Shown here: piece after piece, positions 14,690 to 24,320 of the stretch
How the letters are laid out: each line of letters opens with the position of its first letter
Numbering within the stretch: the stretch's first letter is position 1
DNA from: Dyella humicola
GTDB taxonomy: Bacteria; Pseudomonadota; Gammaproteobacteria; Xanthomonadales; Rhodanobacteraceae
Assembly (NCBI RefSeq): GCF_026283945.1
Contig: NZ_JAPDPC010000002.1
Location: forward strand, 1 to 64,000
Direction of reading: 5' to 3'
Length of the DNA stretch: 64,000 nucleotides
The notes under the pieces: generated by a model
What the model was told of the DNA's origin: nothing
The model's input: only the letters and a program-made list of their open reading frames with translations
Database searches by the model: none
Position numbers and translations under genes: made by a program

Positions 14690-17600
14690 ATGGCCGATGA
14701 AAAGGGTGCGCCCGGGTCAAATCAAACAGTCTCTAAAGAGCACGGCATCGAAGAGGAAGGCACTTCGGAGGCGGATGTTGCTACGAGAGGAAACAGCGAG
14801 GATCCGTTAGTCCGGCAGGCGGTCATCAAGTTGTTCGACGATACGCGAAAGCGGTTGGTCGAAACAGGGACGCGTAATCGCCTTGTTCACGTCAATCGCA
14901 GCAATACGCGCGGCAATGTGCTGAATATCGTCAACGAGCGATCGGACATTGTTTACGCCTTATTTTCTAGCGGCAAAACCATGCGATTCGCAGCCTTGGG
15001 TCATGACGAGGAGGAGGGCCGCGGAGAAGTCGTCCTCGCCAATGCGGACGAGCCTGGTGTCGAAGAAGGGCGCTATACCGATCATCAACTCGATACCCGG
15101 CTTGGCTCGGATGCACTCCAGAAAAAGCTGCTGAAGATCGCGCGGGAGGCCCAGACGGCGGAAGAGGAGTCCGGCATCAACTTCCTCTACCTCGCGATGG
15201 GTTTCGTGACTTGGTATGAGGACAAATCGTCGAGCCTGCCGCGCGAGGCTCCGTTGGTTCTGCTCCCGGTCGAATTGTGCCGCAACGCTCGCACTTCGAC
15301 TTATGACATCCGCGTCCGTGAGGAAGATGCACTGACCAATCTCCCGCTTCAGCAACGGCTGAAGGACGATTTCGGGATCGATCTCCCTGAACTCGAAATC
15401 GGCGAGGGTTGGAAGCCATCCGACTATTTTTCGTTGGTTGAGGGTGTGATATCCGCGCGTGACCGCTGGAAGATCGACCCCGACGCTATCCAGCTTGGCT
15501 TTTTCAGTTTCAGCAAACTGCTGATGTATCGCGACCTGGACATCGGCGGCTGGGAGGGTGATGCGCTAGCCGCTCACGGGCTGATCAAAGGGTTGCTTTA
15601 CGAGCGCTTCGAACCCGAAGAGCCGCTGTTCAAACTTAGCGACCGGCTGGATGACGTGCTGCCACCGGAAAAGCTGTTTCACGTTATCGACGCCGATGCC
15701 TCACAGGCCAAAGTCATTGAAGAGGTTCGCGCCGGGCGCAATCTAGTGGTTGAAGGCCCGCCGGGAACGGGTAAGTCGCAGACCATCACCAATATTGTCG
15801 CGGCGGCCGTCAAGGAGGGTAAGCGGGTTTTGTTCCTTGCCGAAAAGATGGCGGCGCTATCGGTTGTGCACGATCGGCTGGTCAAGGTGGGGCTTGGCGA
15901 TGTATGCCTCGAACTGCATTCCAGGGGCGCGAACAAGAAATCCGTTCTCGGAGAACTGGCGCGCACTTTGTCGCAAGCGAACGTGGTGCCCGGGGTCCCT
16001 GGGGCGCCACTAGCCCTCAGGGAAACTCGAGACCGGCTGAACGGTTTGGCGGCAACTTTGCATCGCCCCATCGGCAATACCGGGGAGACTGCGTACAGCG
16101 TGCTTGGCCGCCAATCGCTGTTCATTGGCAATGACTGTCCACCTCCCAGCCTCGAGGCAGAATGCCTAGGTTCCATGTCGCGAGAGGCCGAGGTCCAATT
16201 ATTGGCGGTCATTGAAGACTACGGTGCCATGTTAGGCGCCGGTGAGCGCGGCACGTCGAATCCCTTCGAGGGTTCGCGCAATCTTGACCTTCAGCCAGTG
16301 GATTTGGCTCGGCTAGCCTCCATGCTTTCCCTTGCGCGGGATAGCGTTGCCGCGCTTGCCACCGCCATGCGCGCCCCCGTAAAGGCGTTGGGCACTGCTG
16401 GCCCGAACACTTTCAAGGCTGTCGCGGACATGGCGGATGTCTTGGAGCGTCTCGAGGGACTGCCGGCCGACGGTTCAGACGTTGCCCGTGCGGTTCTCGG
16501 AGCTTCCGATATTCCCCGTCTTCAGGAAGCGTTGCGGGCCGGAGCCAACTGGCGCAAGGCCTACAACGAAGCCACCACTGTGTTTGTGGAGTCCGCATTT
16601 GCCAGTTCCGCTGAGCAATTGCGTGGCCGGCTGGCGGCAGGTATCCATTCGTTCTTTGCGCGCTGGAGTAGCGGCTATCGCGGCGCATCGCGCGAGCTGG
16701 CAGGGCTATTGCGGGAAGGCTTGCCAAAAAACGCCTCTCAAAGGGTAGAGCGGGTAGATCATCTATTGGCGATAGCAGGGCTGAAAACAAATTGGGAGTC
16801 CGACCGAGATTATTGCGGCCGCGTTCTAGGCGATGCGTGGCGGGATGACAAGAGTGACTTTGCAAAATTGCTGGCGATTGCTGACTGGTGTGCTCGCTTG
16901 TCAGAAATTTCAGTCGAGATGGCATGGCACAAAGCGGTCGACCTAGCCAGCGAAGCGGGTGCGGTTGCGTCGATGCGGCGGACACTTCAGGAAGCAGCGC
17001 CGGTCGCCAGCAATGCCGTTCAAAAGGTTGTGAAGCTGCTCGATCTGGACCTCGCTGTTCTGGGCGAAGAGCAGTTTGCATCGGTTGACTTGGCTGCAAT
17101 GGGTATGTGCTTCGGCAAAATGGCCGAAGCAACCGATCGATATGGGTCATGGGCAAAACAGGCTCGATTGCAAGAGACGCTGATTGAGGCGGGCTTGTCC
17201 GAGTTGGAAAAACGTATGCGCCTCGGTGTTCTGAATGGCGCTAGTGCGAGTGCGGAGTTGCGCTATGCCCGCGCGGAAAGCCTTTGGAAACTAGCGCTTG
17301 CCCAAAACTCGGACCTGCGCGGGCTTGCCCATGAGCGGCGGCATGATCTGGTTGCGACATTTGTCAGACTGGAGCGAGAGCGCCTTAAGGACAATGTGAC
17401 CAGCATCCTTGCTGGTCATCTCGGGCAAATGCCGCAAGGCGCCCTGGGCGAAATGGGAGTAATTCGCGGCGAGATTGCCAAAAAGCGCGCTCATATGGCA
17501 CTACGCCGATTGTTTAAAAACGCCGGAACCGCAATTCAGCGGATCAAGCCAGTTTTATTGATGAGCCCGATTTCGGTGGCGCAATTCCTGCCGCCGGGAA

Positions 17601-19477
17601 GCATTTCCTTCGACCTTTTGGTAATCGACGAGGCGTCGCAGGTTCGCCCTGAGGATGCGTTGGGGGCCATCGCGCGCGCCAGTCAGATTGTGGTTGTCGG
17701 AGACACTAAGCAACTTCCTCCATCCTCTTTCTTCGATCGACTAATGGCCGATGACGAAGATGAGGCGGAGGGGGATGACGAGAATGCCGGCCCTGATCTG
17801 CTTGGAGGTGCCGCAAAAGTAGGCGACATGGAAAGTATCCTTACTCTCTGCGAGGCACGTGGGCTGCCGAGACGAATGCTGAAATGGCACTATCGTTCGC
17901 GAGATCCGTCGTTGATTGAGGTATCCAACCACGAGTTTTATGAAGATGATCTTGTCCTGCCGCCATCACCATTACAGAAGGACCCGGCCTATGGGCTATG
18001 TTTCACAAGGGTAGACGGCGTTTATGACAAAGGTGGCAAGCGGGATAACCGCAAAGAAGGCGATGCCATCGTTGATCGCGTTGCAGAGCACGCCCGGCTG
18101 AATCCATCACAATCGCTCGGTATCGTCACCTTCTCGTTTGCCCAGCGCAACCTCATCACCCTCTTGCTCGAGGAGAGGCGGCGGCACGATGCCACTGTCG
18201 ACGATTTTTTGCGTGAGGGGCAAAAAGAAGACCTATTCGTCAAGAATATCGAGAACGTGCAGGGGGACGAGCGCGACGTCATTCTCATCAGCGTCGGCTA
18301 TGGCCCGTCCGTCGCAGGCGGCAGACTGACCAGCATGATATTCGGTCCCGTCAATAGCGAGGGTGGCGAGCGGCGCCTCAACGTACTGTTCACCCGCGCC
18401 CGCATCCGCTGCGAGGTCTTCGCGTCTTTTGATCCTAGCGACATTGACCTTAGTCGGACGACGCAGGCGGGTCCGCGCATTCTTAAGCGTTTTCTCGATT
18501 TCGCAAGAACGGGACGCTTGGACGACAGCGCTCCGACCGGGGCGGATGCAGATTCACCCTTTGAGGAAGATGTCGCCGATGTGATCCGAGGTTTTGGCTT
18601 CCTGGCAGATGCGCAGGTCGGCTCGGCAGGATTTCGTATAGATCTCGGTATACGGCACCCAGACAAGCCAGGGGCTTACATTCTGGCCGTCGAGTGCGAT
18701 GGAGCCACCTATCACAGCGCGCTGTGGGCGAGGGAGCGGGATCGACTGCGCCAAGATGTACTCGAACACCTTGGCTGGCGCTTCCACCGCATTTGGAGCA
18801 CCGATTGGTTTTACAACCGAAGCGTGGAAATCGAACGCTTGCGCGCGGTGCTATCGGACGCGCGCGGAAGCTTGGAACAGGGGTTGCGGATCGAAGGAGC
18901 CAATCAGGGTCGTTCTGAACCTGCTGCATCGGCGAAACCGGAGGCTACTGCCATGGAAGTGCCCCCAGTTTTGGAGCGGCAGATGCCGCCCTATAAGCGG
19001 GCAGTGGTTCCGGTGAGAAGCACTTGCGAACCACATGAGGCACCTGTGTCTGTGCTTGCGGAACTGGTTCAGAAAATCGTGAGCGCTGAAGGGCCGATCC
19101 ATGTGGAAGAGGTTGCGAGACGAGTTGCGGCAAGTTTCGCAAGGGAAAAGGCAGGCTCGCGTATTCTGGCAGCCACCCACGCGGCGCTTGCACTCGCCCG
19201 ACGCGGGAATACCGATCTGCTGACTGATGGGAACTTTTGGTATACCCAGACTCAGGCTGATATGCCTCCGGTGCGCGATCGCTCTGCGGAAACCGGGGCA
19301 ACAATCAAGGCGGACAGCATCTCTATGTTAGAGATCAGGGCGGCCCTGAAGATTGCCCGCGACGACAATGCCGGGGGCGGCGATGCGGACCTAATTCGAA
19401 CTGTTGCACGGTTGATGGGCTTCAGGCGCGTAGGAGCAGATCTTCAAGCAAGGATAGCCGCAGGGCTGGCCACATAG
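14690..19477 (+). CDS. DUF4011 - SF1-type helicase - endonuclease - DUF3320 protein, probable defence gene
   Basis: 1,595 residues, single gene with AGAGGTGATG upstream. Order: DUF4011-like N-terminus (KLFDDTRKRLVETGTRNRL, about residues 44-62), Walker A GPPGTGKS at about 355-362 followed by helicase motif Ia-like KRVLFLAEKMAAL, Walker B-like LLVIDEAS near 976, later helicase motifs (WHYRSRDPSLI; LNVLFTRAR), a restriction-like endonuclease domain of the Vsr/MTES_1575 type (VECDGATYHS and a following Gln/Arg-rich helix, about 1333-1360), and a DUF3320-like C-terminus from about 1457. I recall this architecture among candidate single-gene antiphage systems (DUF4011-helicase-Vsr). Likely role: ATP-driven recognition and cutting of foreign DNA, inferred. 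Confidence 0.85.
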   Translation: MADEKGAPGSNQTVSKEHGIEEEGTSEADVATRGNSEDPLVRQAVIKLFDDTRKRLVETGTRNRLVHVNRSNTRGNVLNIVNERSDIVYALFSSGKTMRFAALGHDEEEGRGEVVLANADEPGVEEGRYTDHQLDTRLGSDALQKKLLKIAREAQTAEEESGINFLYLAMGFVTWYEDKSSSLPREAPLVLLPVELCRNARTSTYDIRVREEDALTNLPLQQRLKDDFGIDLPELEIGEGWKPSDYFSLVEGVISARDRWKIDPDAIQLGFFSFSKLLMYRDLDIGGWEGDALAAHGLIKGLLYERFEPEEPLFKLSDRLDDVLPPEKLFHVIDADASQAKVIEEVRAGRNLVVEGPPGTGKSQTITNIVAAAVKEGKRVLFLAEKMAALSVVHDRLVKVGLGDVCLELHSRGANKKSVLGELARTLSQANVVPGVPGAPLALRETRDRLNGLAATLHRPIGNTGETAYSVLGRQSLFIGNDCPPPSLEAECLGSMSREAEVQLLAVIEDYGAMLGAGERGTSNPFEGSRNLDLQPVDLARLASMLSLARDSVAALATAMRAPVKALGTAGPNTFKAVADMADVLERLEGLPADGSDVARAVLGASDIPRLQEALRAGANWRKAYNEATTVFVESAFASSAEQLRGRLAAGIHSFFARWSSGYRGASRELAGLLREGLPKNASQRVERVDHLLAIAGLKTNWESDRDYCGRVLGDAWRDDKSDFAKLLAIADWCARLSEISVEMAWHKAVDLASEAGAVASMRRTLQEAAPVASNAVQKVVKLLDLDLAVLGEEQFASVDLAAMGMCFGKMAEATDRYGSWAKQARLQETLIEAGLSELEKRMRLGVLNGASASAELRYARAESLWKLALAQNSDLRGLAHERRHDLVATFVRLERERLKDNVTSILAGHLGQMPQGALGEMGVIRGEIAKKRAHMALRRLFKNAGTAIQRIKPVLLMSPISVAQFLPPGSISFDLLVIDEASQVRPEDALGAIARASQIVVVGDTKQLPPSSFFDRLMADDEDEAEGDDENAGPDLLGGAAKVGDMESILTLCEARGLPRRMLKWHYRSRDPSLIEVSNHEFYEDDLVLPPSPLQKDPAYGLCFTRVDGVYDKGGKRDNRKEGDAIVDRVAEHARLNPSQSLGIVTFSFAQRNLITLLLEERRRHDATVDDFLREGQKEDLFVKNIENVQGDERDVILISVGYGPSVAGGRLTSMIFGPVNSEGGERRLNVLFTRARIRCEVFASFDPSDIDLSRTTQAGPRILKRFLDFARTGRLDDSAPTGADADSPFEEDVADVIRGFGFLADAQVGSAGFRIDLGIRHPDKPGAYILAVECDGATYHSALWARERDRLRQDVLEHLGWRFHRIWSTDWFYNRSVEIERLRAVLSDARGSLEQGLRIEGANQGRSEPAASAKPEATAMEVPPVLERQMPPYKRAVVPVRSTCEPHEAPVSVLAELVQKIVSAEGPIHVEEVARRVAASFAREKAGSRILAATHAALALARRGNTDLLTDGNFWYTQTQADMPPVRDRSAETGATIKADSISMLEIRAALKIARDDNAGGGDADLIRTVARLMGFRRVGADLQARIAAGLAT

Positions 19478-19968
19478 TCGCGCTGTCGATAGTTAGTGGT
19501 TGTCGTAGGGCTGAGAAAAACCCGGTTCAGAGTGCACTTTCCGGAGTGATCATTCCGGTGCCAATGGGATGGCCAGGAAAGTGGAATCTGACCCCAGTTT
19601 TGGAGCCGGGTGAGCGCTCTGCCGGTGATCGGTTTGAGCCATGATCAACTCCGTTGAGGATGCTGGTGGTTGCAGACGCATCTGCGTAGGACACGGCTGA
19701 TCGACGAATAAGCGCTGGCGGCTATCCGTGTAGGGCAAAGCCCTTTTTTAAGGTAAGTCGTCACCAAGGTGCGGTGCATCGCCCAACCAGCCGATGCACC
19801 GCGAAAACGATCATAAGGACGCGCTTACCCGTTCATCGCTCGCTCGTCGCTGAGCTGCGTGGCGTACTGCTCAAGGCACTGGATCGCCATGGCCACTCCG
19901 TCCCTGAAAGGCGTTGGGAGTGGCCCTATCAGGGGCCTGGCGCTGGGGTGAATTGCCTTAGCCCTTCC
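19478..19968. other. Spacer with transposon-like footprint
   Basis: Apart from the truncated small gene at 19550-19642, no gene is seen. GGGGTCAGATTCCAC (minus strand, 19581-19595) resembles sequences found at RAYT-related repeats. A hairpin formed by GGCCACTCC and GGAGTGGCC lies at about 19892-19924. Confidence 0.4.
19550..19642 (-). pseudogene. Truncated member of the GAGTTGATCATGGCT small-gene family
   Basis: 30 codons: MAQTDHRQSAHPAP, then sequence joined to the GGGGTCAGATTCCAC repeat. The start region and ribosome-binding site (GGAGTTGATCATGGCT) match those at 20160 and 26698. The body looks cut off by the repeat. Confidence 0.45.
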
Positions 19969-20160
19969 TTACCGCTCGTCCTCAAACCACAGTCGCGATA
20001 GCGCGTAATGCGCCAGCGCAACGTCGTCGAAGGTCGTGCCGTGTGGCGGGTGCGCCTGCGGGCGGTGCGCCGGTGGGCCGGAGGCGGGCGAGGCGGCGAA
20101 CGGGTCACCCAAGGAGGGAAAAGACAGGCGTGCGGGTGCCGTATGATCGTGGACAGCCAT
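19969..20160 (-). CDS. Small protein with conserved structured leader
   Basis: 63 residues from the ATG at 20160: MAVHDHTAPAR, a Pro/His-rich middle, then TTFDDVALAHYALSRLWF, a likely amphipathic helix. The first codons and the ribosome-binding region are nearly identical to those of the gene at 26698. Upstream (20161-20290) the transcript would carry a hairpin (GTCACTCGCG with CGCGAGTGAC) and a CGGGCCG...ACCCGCTAACCA stretch that also has a counterpart before 26698. Function unknown. Confidence 0.55.
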   Translation of the reverse strand: MAVHDHTAPARLSFPSLGDPFAASPASGPPAHRPQAHPPHGTTFDDVALAHYALSRLWFEDER

Positions 20161-20300
20161 GATCAACTCTCGTCTAGTTGGTGATGGTTAGCGGGTCGTG
20201 GGTGCTCTAACACCTGCGGCCCGCGCCTCATGACATTGCTGCCATGGTCACTCGCGTAGCCCCATACCAAAGAACGCCGCGAGTGACAGTCCGAAAGTAG
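20161..20300 (-). promoter_or_regulatory. Structured 5' leader of the small gene at 19969-20160
   Basis: It contains a 10-bp inverted repeat (20249-20258 and 20278-20287) and a GC-rich segment with counterparts at 26620-26697. It may be a cis-regulatory RNA; no known riboswitch class is recognised. Confidence 0.35.
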
Positions 20301-20474
20301 CAAAGGCTGGCTTCGGCGCCTGTCAGGGAATGCCGTTGCGGCATATGCGTCCATATGACAGGGCCGTCGTCGTCCAAGGGCTTGTCAGGAACGGTCACCA
20401 GGTTGCCTTGCTGGCCAGGCTGACTTCATCAAGCCGGACCGGTACTGTTTTTCAAAACGTCCTTTGCCGACGTG

Positions 20475-20897
20475 TCAGTCGCTGGTGATTCGCCTTTCCC
20501 TATACGCATCCAACTTTGGCGTTGGACAGTACATCGTGTCCACGAAGACGTTGCGTTCGTGCCAAATGACTTCCAGATCCCACAGGCAGACAGCGTAGCG
20601 GGACGAATCCTCGACCCAGCCCGACGCCGTCTCTGCGGAAACGGAAATAAAGAGCTCGTTGTCGTTGCCCCACCACGCGAGGATCAGGTATCTGGCGTTG
20701 GCACCGTCATGGCAGATCACGAAGGCCGGGGTGATGCTCCAGGCGACCCGCTTCTCGCCTTTGAGCACGTTTAGGCGGGCCGTATAGGCCTGTCTGTCCA
20801 CCGGCTGGTTCGCCGCGGAGATCGTGTAGATCTTGATGCCGTCCGGGTCAAGCCAATCGGCGCGGCTTTCGATTTTCCGAGTGTGGAATAGGGGCAT
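20475..20897 (-). CDS. Hypothetical protein
   Basis: 140 residues, soluble. Segments IYTISAANQPVDRQAYTARL, AFVICHDGANARYLILAWWG, NELFISVSAETASGW and YAVCLWDLEVIWHERNVFV indicate a beta-sandwich-like protein. I have seen similar small proteins annotated as hypothetical in pseudomonads and xanthomonads, but cannot name the family. Only a weak AGG precedes the start. It is divergent from the cupin gene at 20969, with a 70-nt shared promoter region. Confidence 0.7.
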   Translation of the reverse strand: MPLFHTRKIESRADWLDPDGIKIYTISAANQPVDRQAYTARLNVLKGEKRVAWSITPAFVICHDGANARYLILAWWGNDNELFISVSAETASGWVEDSSRYAVCLWDLEVIWHERNVFVDTMYCPTPKLDAYRERRITSD

Positions 20898-20968
20898 GGT
20901 GATCGCCTATCGAAAAGAAGGTGCCAGGTTGTGTTATTGGGAATATACGCGCCCAGGAAATCCCCTCG

Positions 20969-21301
20969 ATGAAGATCCCCGCCCTGCCGTTCACACTCAC
21001 TGACTGGTCGCATGTGCAGCCCACCCTACATCCCGGCGAAACGGGGGAGGCGCGCTGGCGGACGTTTGCCATGGGCGATATGCGCGTGCGTCTGGTCGAG
21101 TACAGCGCGGGCTATCTCGCCGATCACTGGTGCGACCGCGGCCATGTGCTCTACGTGCTTGAAGGCGAGCTGCACACGGAACTGAAAGACGGTCGTCGTT
21201 TCGTTCTCACGCCCGGCATGAGCTATCAGGTTTCCGACTACGGCGACGCGGCCCACCGATCGTCCACCGCGACGGGCGCCAAGCTTTTCATCGTCGATTA
21301 G
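20969..21301 (+). CDS. DHCW-motif cupin-fold protein
   Basis: 110 residues from the ATG at 20969. A small single-domain cupin: RVRLVEYSAGYLADHWCDRGH contains the DHWC motif of the DHCW-type cupin family, followed by VLYVLEGELHTELKDGRRF and LTPGMSYQVSD. The His residues probably bind a metal, as in most cupins; the substrate is unknown. The last 220 bp are repeated almost exactly at 22598-22817. Confidence 0.85.
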   Translation: MKIPALPFTLTDWSHVQPTLHPGETGEARWRTFAMGDMRVRLVEYSAGYLADHWCDRGHVLYVLEGELHTELKDGRRFVLTPGMSYQVSDYGDAAHRSSTATGAKLFIVD

Positions 21302-21500
21302 GCGCCGGGAAAAGCGGGGGAACAAGAAAATAGCGGGAATCAAGGGGGCAATGACTTTGGGCCATCCCCGACTTCTGCTTCTTCTGACTGCTTGATCAGA
21401 GGAACCCTGGATGAAAGAAGCTGTCTACTCAGGCTTGTCGCAACACGCGCTGATGGCATGCGTATGTTTGTGCGAGTAATTGGCTTGACTTAGGGGTGTG

Positions 21501-22577
21501 ATGGAGGGTTCCGCGCAGGTTCGTGATCGACAGGAGGGGGATAGTGCGCGCGGCCTGGCATTACTCGACAGCGAAACGCGCGCGACCTTGGGTCGCAGGC
21601 GCTGGCGGCAGCCGCCACTAACGCGCCGGGCGCTGGCGCTAGCGCTGACTTTGGTGGCGGTACTGCACGTACTGTTCGCGCTGTCACTGTGGTACGAGAT
21701 GCAGCCCAAGCCGCGGCATCCTGCCGTGGTGAAAGTCGATATCGATAAGGCGCTGATCGTGCGTCTGATCGATCATTCCAGCAAGCCGCGCGCCGCGCAG
21801 CCACCTGAGCCACCCGCGCCGCCCGAAAGGTTGTTGCCTTCGCGGCAAGTGCTGACTGCCCGCGTTAGCCCAGCCACGCACGAGGCGTCCCGTCGTGACG
21901 CCATGGTTGTGCAGGATCATGCGGCGACCCCTGCGCCGGCGGCCTCCGTGGCCACGCCGACCGCCACAAGTTTGTTCGCGAAAGATGGTTCGGTGCGACT
22001 ACCGTCCGCGACGGAGGCGACCTCGGCAACAGCAAGCGCCAACGCCGAAACGCCCAAGCCTGTGGACGATCGTCAGATCATGCAGCACGACAGCAACCGG
22101 ATGCACTACAAGGCCACCCGTTTCGAAAAATATTTCCCGCCACCGAACGAGACTGCCGGTGGTGCGGTGGGGCGCCATATAGGCGATGTGATCAAGGACA
22201 TGGCCAAGAGCGTCTGCGATCCCGCCAAGAAAAGTACGGCTTTCAACCCGCTATGCAGCGCACCACCGCCACCTGCTTCGCCCATGGATAGCGATGAGCG
22301 CCTCAACTTGCCGCCGCATTCCCTGGCCGACAATCCGAATCCGACCGCGGTGCCGCCACTTTCGAGCTGCATCGCCGAGTACAAGGCAGACAAACCACTG
22401 CCGTACGGCTGCCCGGTGGATACGCCTGATCTGGCCTTCAAGGCCGAGATGCGTGAATGCATAGATCTTTTTCGTGCGGGCAGGCGCCTCAAGACATGGT
22501 GCCCTCTCGACACGCCCAAGCGCGCGGCAGCTGAGTCGTCGACGCCAGCGGGTGCCCCGAGCGTGGGTGCACACTGA
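21501..22577 (+). CDS. Single-pass, proline-rich inner-membrane protein (TonB-like layout)
   Basis: 358 residues. A basic cytosolic N-terminus (TLGRRRWRQPPLTRR) is followed by one transmembrane helix (ALALALTLVAVLHVLFALSLWY, about residues 44-66), a Pro/Ala-rich periplasmic stretch (PPEPPAPPERLLP and many Ala/Thr/Pro), and a Cys-containing C-terminal part (CDPAKKSTAFNPLCSAPPPP, CIAEYKADKPLPYGCPVDTP). The layout resembles TonB or other energy transducers, but the TonB C-terminal domain is not recognisable. GTG at 21498 is an alternative start. It is inserted between the two cupin copies. Confidence 0.7.
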   Translation: MEGSAQVRDRQEGDSARGLALLDSETRATLGRRRWRQPPLTRRALALALTLVAVLHVLFALSLWYEMQPKPRHPAVVKVDIDKALIVRLIDHSSKPRAAQPPEPPAPPERLLPSRQVLTARVSPATHEASRRDAMVVQDHAATPAPAASVATPTATSLFAKDGSVRLPSATEATSATASANAETPKPVDDRQIMQHDSNRMHYKATRFEKYFPPPNETAGGAVGRHIGDVIKDMAKSVCDPAKKSTAFNPLCSAPPPPASPMDSDERLNLPPHSLADNPNPTAVPPLSSCIAEYKADKPLPYGCPVDTPDLAFKAEMRECIDLFRAGRRLKTWCPLDTPKRAAAESSTPAGAPSVGAH

Positions 22578-22597
22578 CTACCTTCGACCACCCGTAC

Positions 22598-22817
22598 GCG
22601 CGTGCGTCTGGTCGACTACAGCGCGGGGTATCTCGCCGATCACTGGTGCGAGCGCGGCCATGGGCTCTACGTGCTTGAAGGCGAGCTGCACACGGAACTG
22701 AAAGACGGTCGTCGTTTCGTTCTCACGCCCGGCATGAGTTATCAGGTTTCCGGCTACGGCGACGCGGCCCACCGATCGTCCACCGCGACGGGCGCCAAGC
22801 TTTTCATCGTCGATTGA
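22598..22817 (+). pseudogene. Truncated duplicate of the DHCW cupin gene
   Basis: Repeats the last 220 bp of the gene at 20969-21301 with only about seven mismatches by eye (for example Glu/Asp, Val/Gly and Asp/Gly changes). The N-terminal 36 codons are missing, and the join lies just after the stop of the 21501 gene. A 71-codon frame from the GTG at 22602 remains open and may still be translated, but no ribosome-binding site is seen. Confidence 0.75.
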
Positions 22818-22893
22818 CAGGCAAAGGGGACGCGGGTGGTTAAGTCCGCCAGATGACCTCCATCCCTTTTAAGGGCGTGTCTTCTCCTATGCG

Positions 22894-23247
22894 TTACCTG
22901 CCGTCGGCGCTGGCAAACTTGGCGCGACTGACGTTGCCTGCCGCTGACGCACGGAAGCGCCAACTCTGTCCGGCCCGCATGTCCATGATCCCGTCCGATG
23001 CCCAGCCGATCTGCCGGCCGCGGGCGTCGAAGACACGGAATCGAACACGCACATCACGCAATCGGCGGCCACTGATGTTCACGGCCCTTCCGACGACCCA
23101 ATTCCTGCCTGGACGGACATCGCGTTCCACGCGGTAGTTATCTACCCGCACCCGCCGGCCAGCCCCTACTTGGAAGGCGTTCGCGCTGGGGCTGATGCTG
23201 AAGATCGCCGCGATGGCCAGGGCCGCGGCGGCAAGTCGATAGCGCAT
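22894..23247 (-). CDS. Secreted FxLYD-like domain protein, copy 1
   Basis: 117 residues with a signal peptide (MRYRLAAAALAIAAIFSISPSANA). The mature part, VVGRAVNISGRRLRDVRVRFRVFDARGRQIG and later AGQSWRF, fits the FxLYD beta-sandwich domain found in exported bacterial proteins of unknown role. It is very basic (many Arg). A close paralogue lies at 43442-43792, with similar flanking DNA, so a segment of about 450 bp was duplicated. A bidirectional-looking terminator separates it from the SDR gene. Confidence 0.8.
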   Translation of the reverse strand: MRYRLAAAALAIAAIFSISPSANAFQVGAGRRVRVDNYRVERDVRPGRNWVVGRAVNISGRRLRDVRVRFRVFDARGRQIGWASDGIMDMRAGQSWRFRASAAGNVSRAKFASADGR

Positions 23248-23330
23248 ACGTGTCTCCTGGTCCGGTGACCTTCCGCTCCATTTTACGCCCCCCTAAAGAT
23301 CATCGAGTTGCCGTGTTGAGCCTCAGAACA

Positions 23331-23377
23331 AAAGGGGCGGAGGTCATTAGGTGGGTATAACCACCTCCGCCTCTTTT
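23331..23377 (-). terminator. Terminator after the SDR gene
   Basis: Minus-strand stem GGCGGAGGT with ACCTCCGCC, followed by CCCCTTTT, with an AAAAGAGG run on the other side. Suited to terminate the SDR transcript and possibly bidirectional. Confidence 0.65.
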
Positions 23378-23411
23378 GAGGCTGGTCCCTTTTGAGGCTA
23401 GGGAGTGCGCC

Positions 23412-24176
23412 TTAAGTGCGTGTGATCGACGCGCCGCCATCCACCAGGGATGCCGTGCCGGTGACAAAGGCGGAGTCGTCCGAGGCGAAATAGAGCACGG
23501 AGCGGGCCAGTTCTTCTGGGGTGGCAACACGCTTGAGCGCATGCAGGTTCGTGACAAAAGCCTGGGATTCGGCCGTGTTGTTCATATCCCGATACATGTC
23601 CGTGTCCACGGCGCCAGGCAGCACGGCATTCACGCGAACGCCTTGGGGGCCAAACTCCGCGGCCAGCGCCTGCGTGAGTCCGATGAGACCCGACTTGCTG
23701 GCCGCGTAGGCGGCCACGCCAGGGAACGCAAAGGAATGACCGACAAAGGTGGACGTAAAGATCACCGAGCCGCCGCCGTTCTTCAACATTTGCGCGACCT
23801 GATGTTTTGCCCCGAGGAAGGAGCCCGTGAGGTTGATCGCCAGCGTCTCGTTCCAGCCCGCTTCGCTGACCTCGGTGCTCGCGCCTGCTTCACCCAACGT
23901 ACCCGCATTGTTGAAGGCGACATCCAATTGCCCGAAGCGGGTCACCGCCAGGTCGACGAGCGCCTTGGCATAGGCCTCCGAGCGCACATCGCCCGCCAGC
24001 GCAACGGCCTGGCCGCCGGCCTGCTCAATTTCCTTCACCAGGGAATCGAGCTCCGACTGACGGCGCGCACCAATCACAACGTTGGCACCCTCGGCAGCAA
24101 ACAGTTTTGCCGTGGCTCGGCCAATGCCTGAACTGGCACCGGTCACCAGGGCAACTTTGTTGATGAGTCGAGACAT
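23412..24176 (-). CDS. SDR family oxidoreductase
   Basis: 254 residues from the ATG at 24176. Classical short-chain dehydrogenase: NAD(P)-binding TGASSGIG (residues 12-19), NNAG in the middle, catalytic Ser in the IFTST region and Tyr-x3-Lys (YAASK), and a C-terminal ASLVDGGAS. The R at ARR after strand 2 suggests NADP preference. The substrate cannot be told. The frame is open upstream to 24542, but the start at the TGASSGIG-proximal ATG with GGAGAAAC is clearly right. Confidence 0.92.
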   Translation of the reverse strand: MSRLINKVALVTGASSGIGRATAKLFAAEGANVVIGARRQSELDSLVKEIEQAGGQAVALAGDVRSEAYAKALVDLAVTRFGQLDVAFNNAGTLGEAGASTEVSEAGWNETLAINLTGSFLGAKHQVAQMLKNGGGSVIFTSTFVGHSFAFPGVAAYAASKSGLIGLTQALAAEFGPQGVRVNAVLPGAVDTDMYRDMNNTAESQAFVTNLHALKRVATPEELARSVLYFASDDSAFVTGTASLVDGGASITRT

Positions 24177-24320
24177 GTTGGTTTCTCCAATTAGTTGATG
24201 GCTAGCGCCGATGGCGTGCCTTGGAGATACCTTGAACCAACGGGGGCAGGAAGACGTGCGGCTGCCAAAGAAGAAACGTTCGAAACCATCGAACGTGTTG
24301 CAGAGCTGTGCGCAAAGAAC

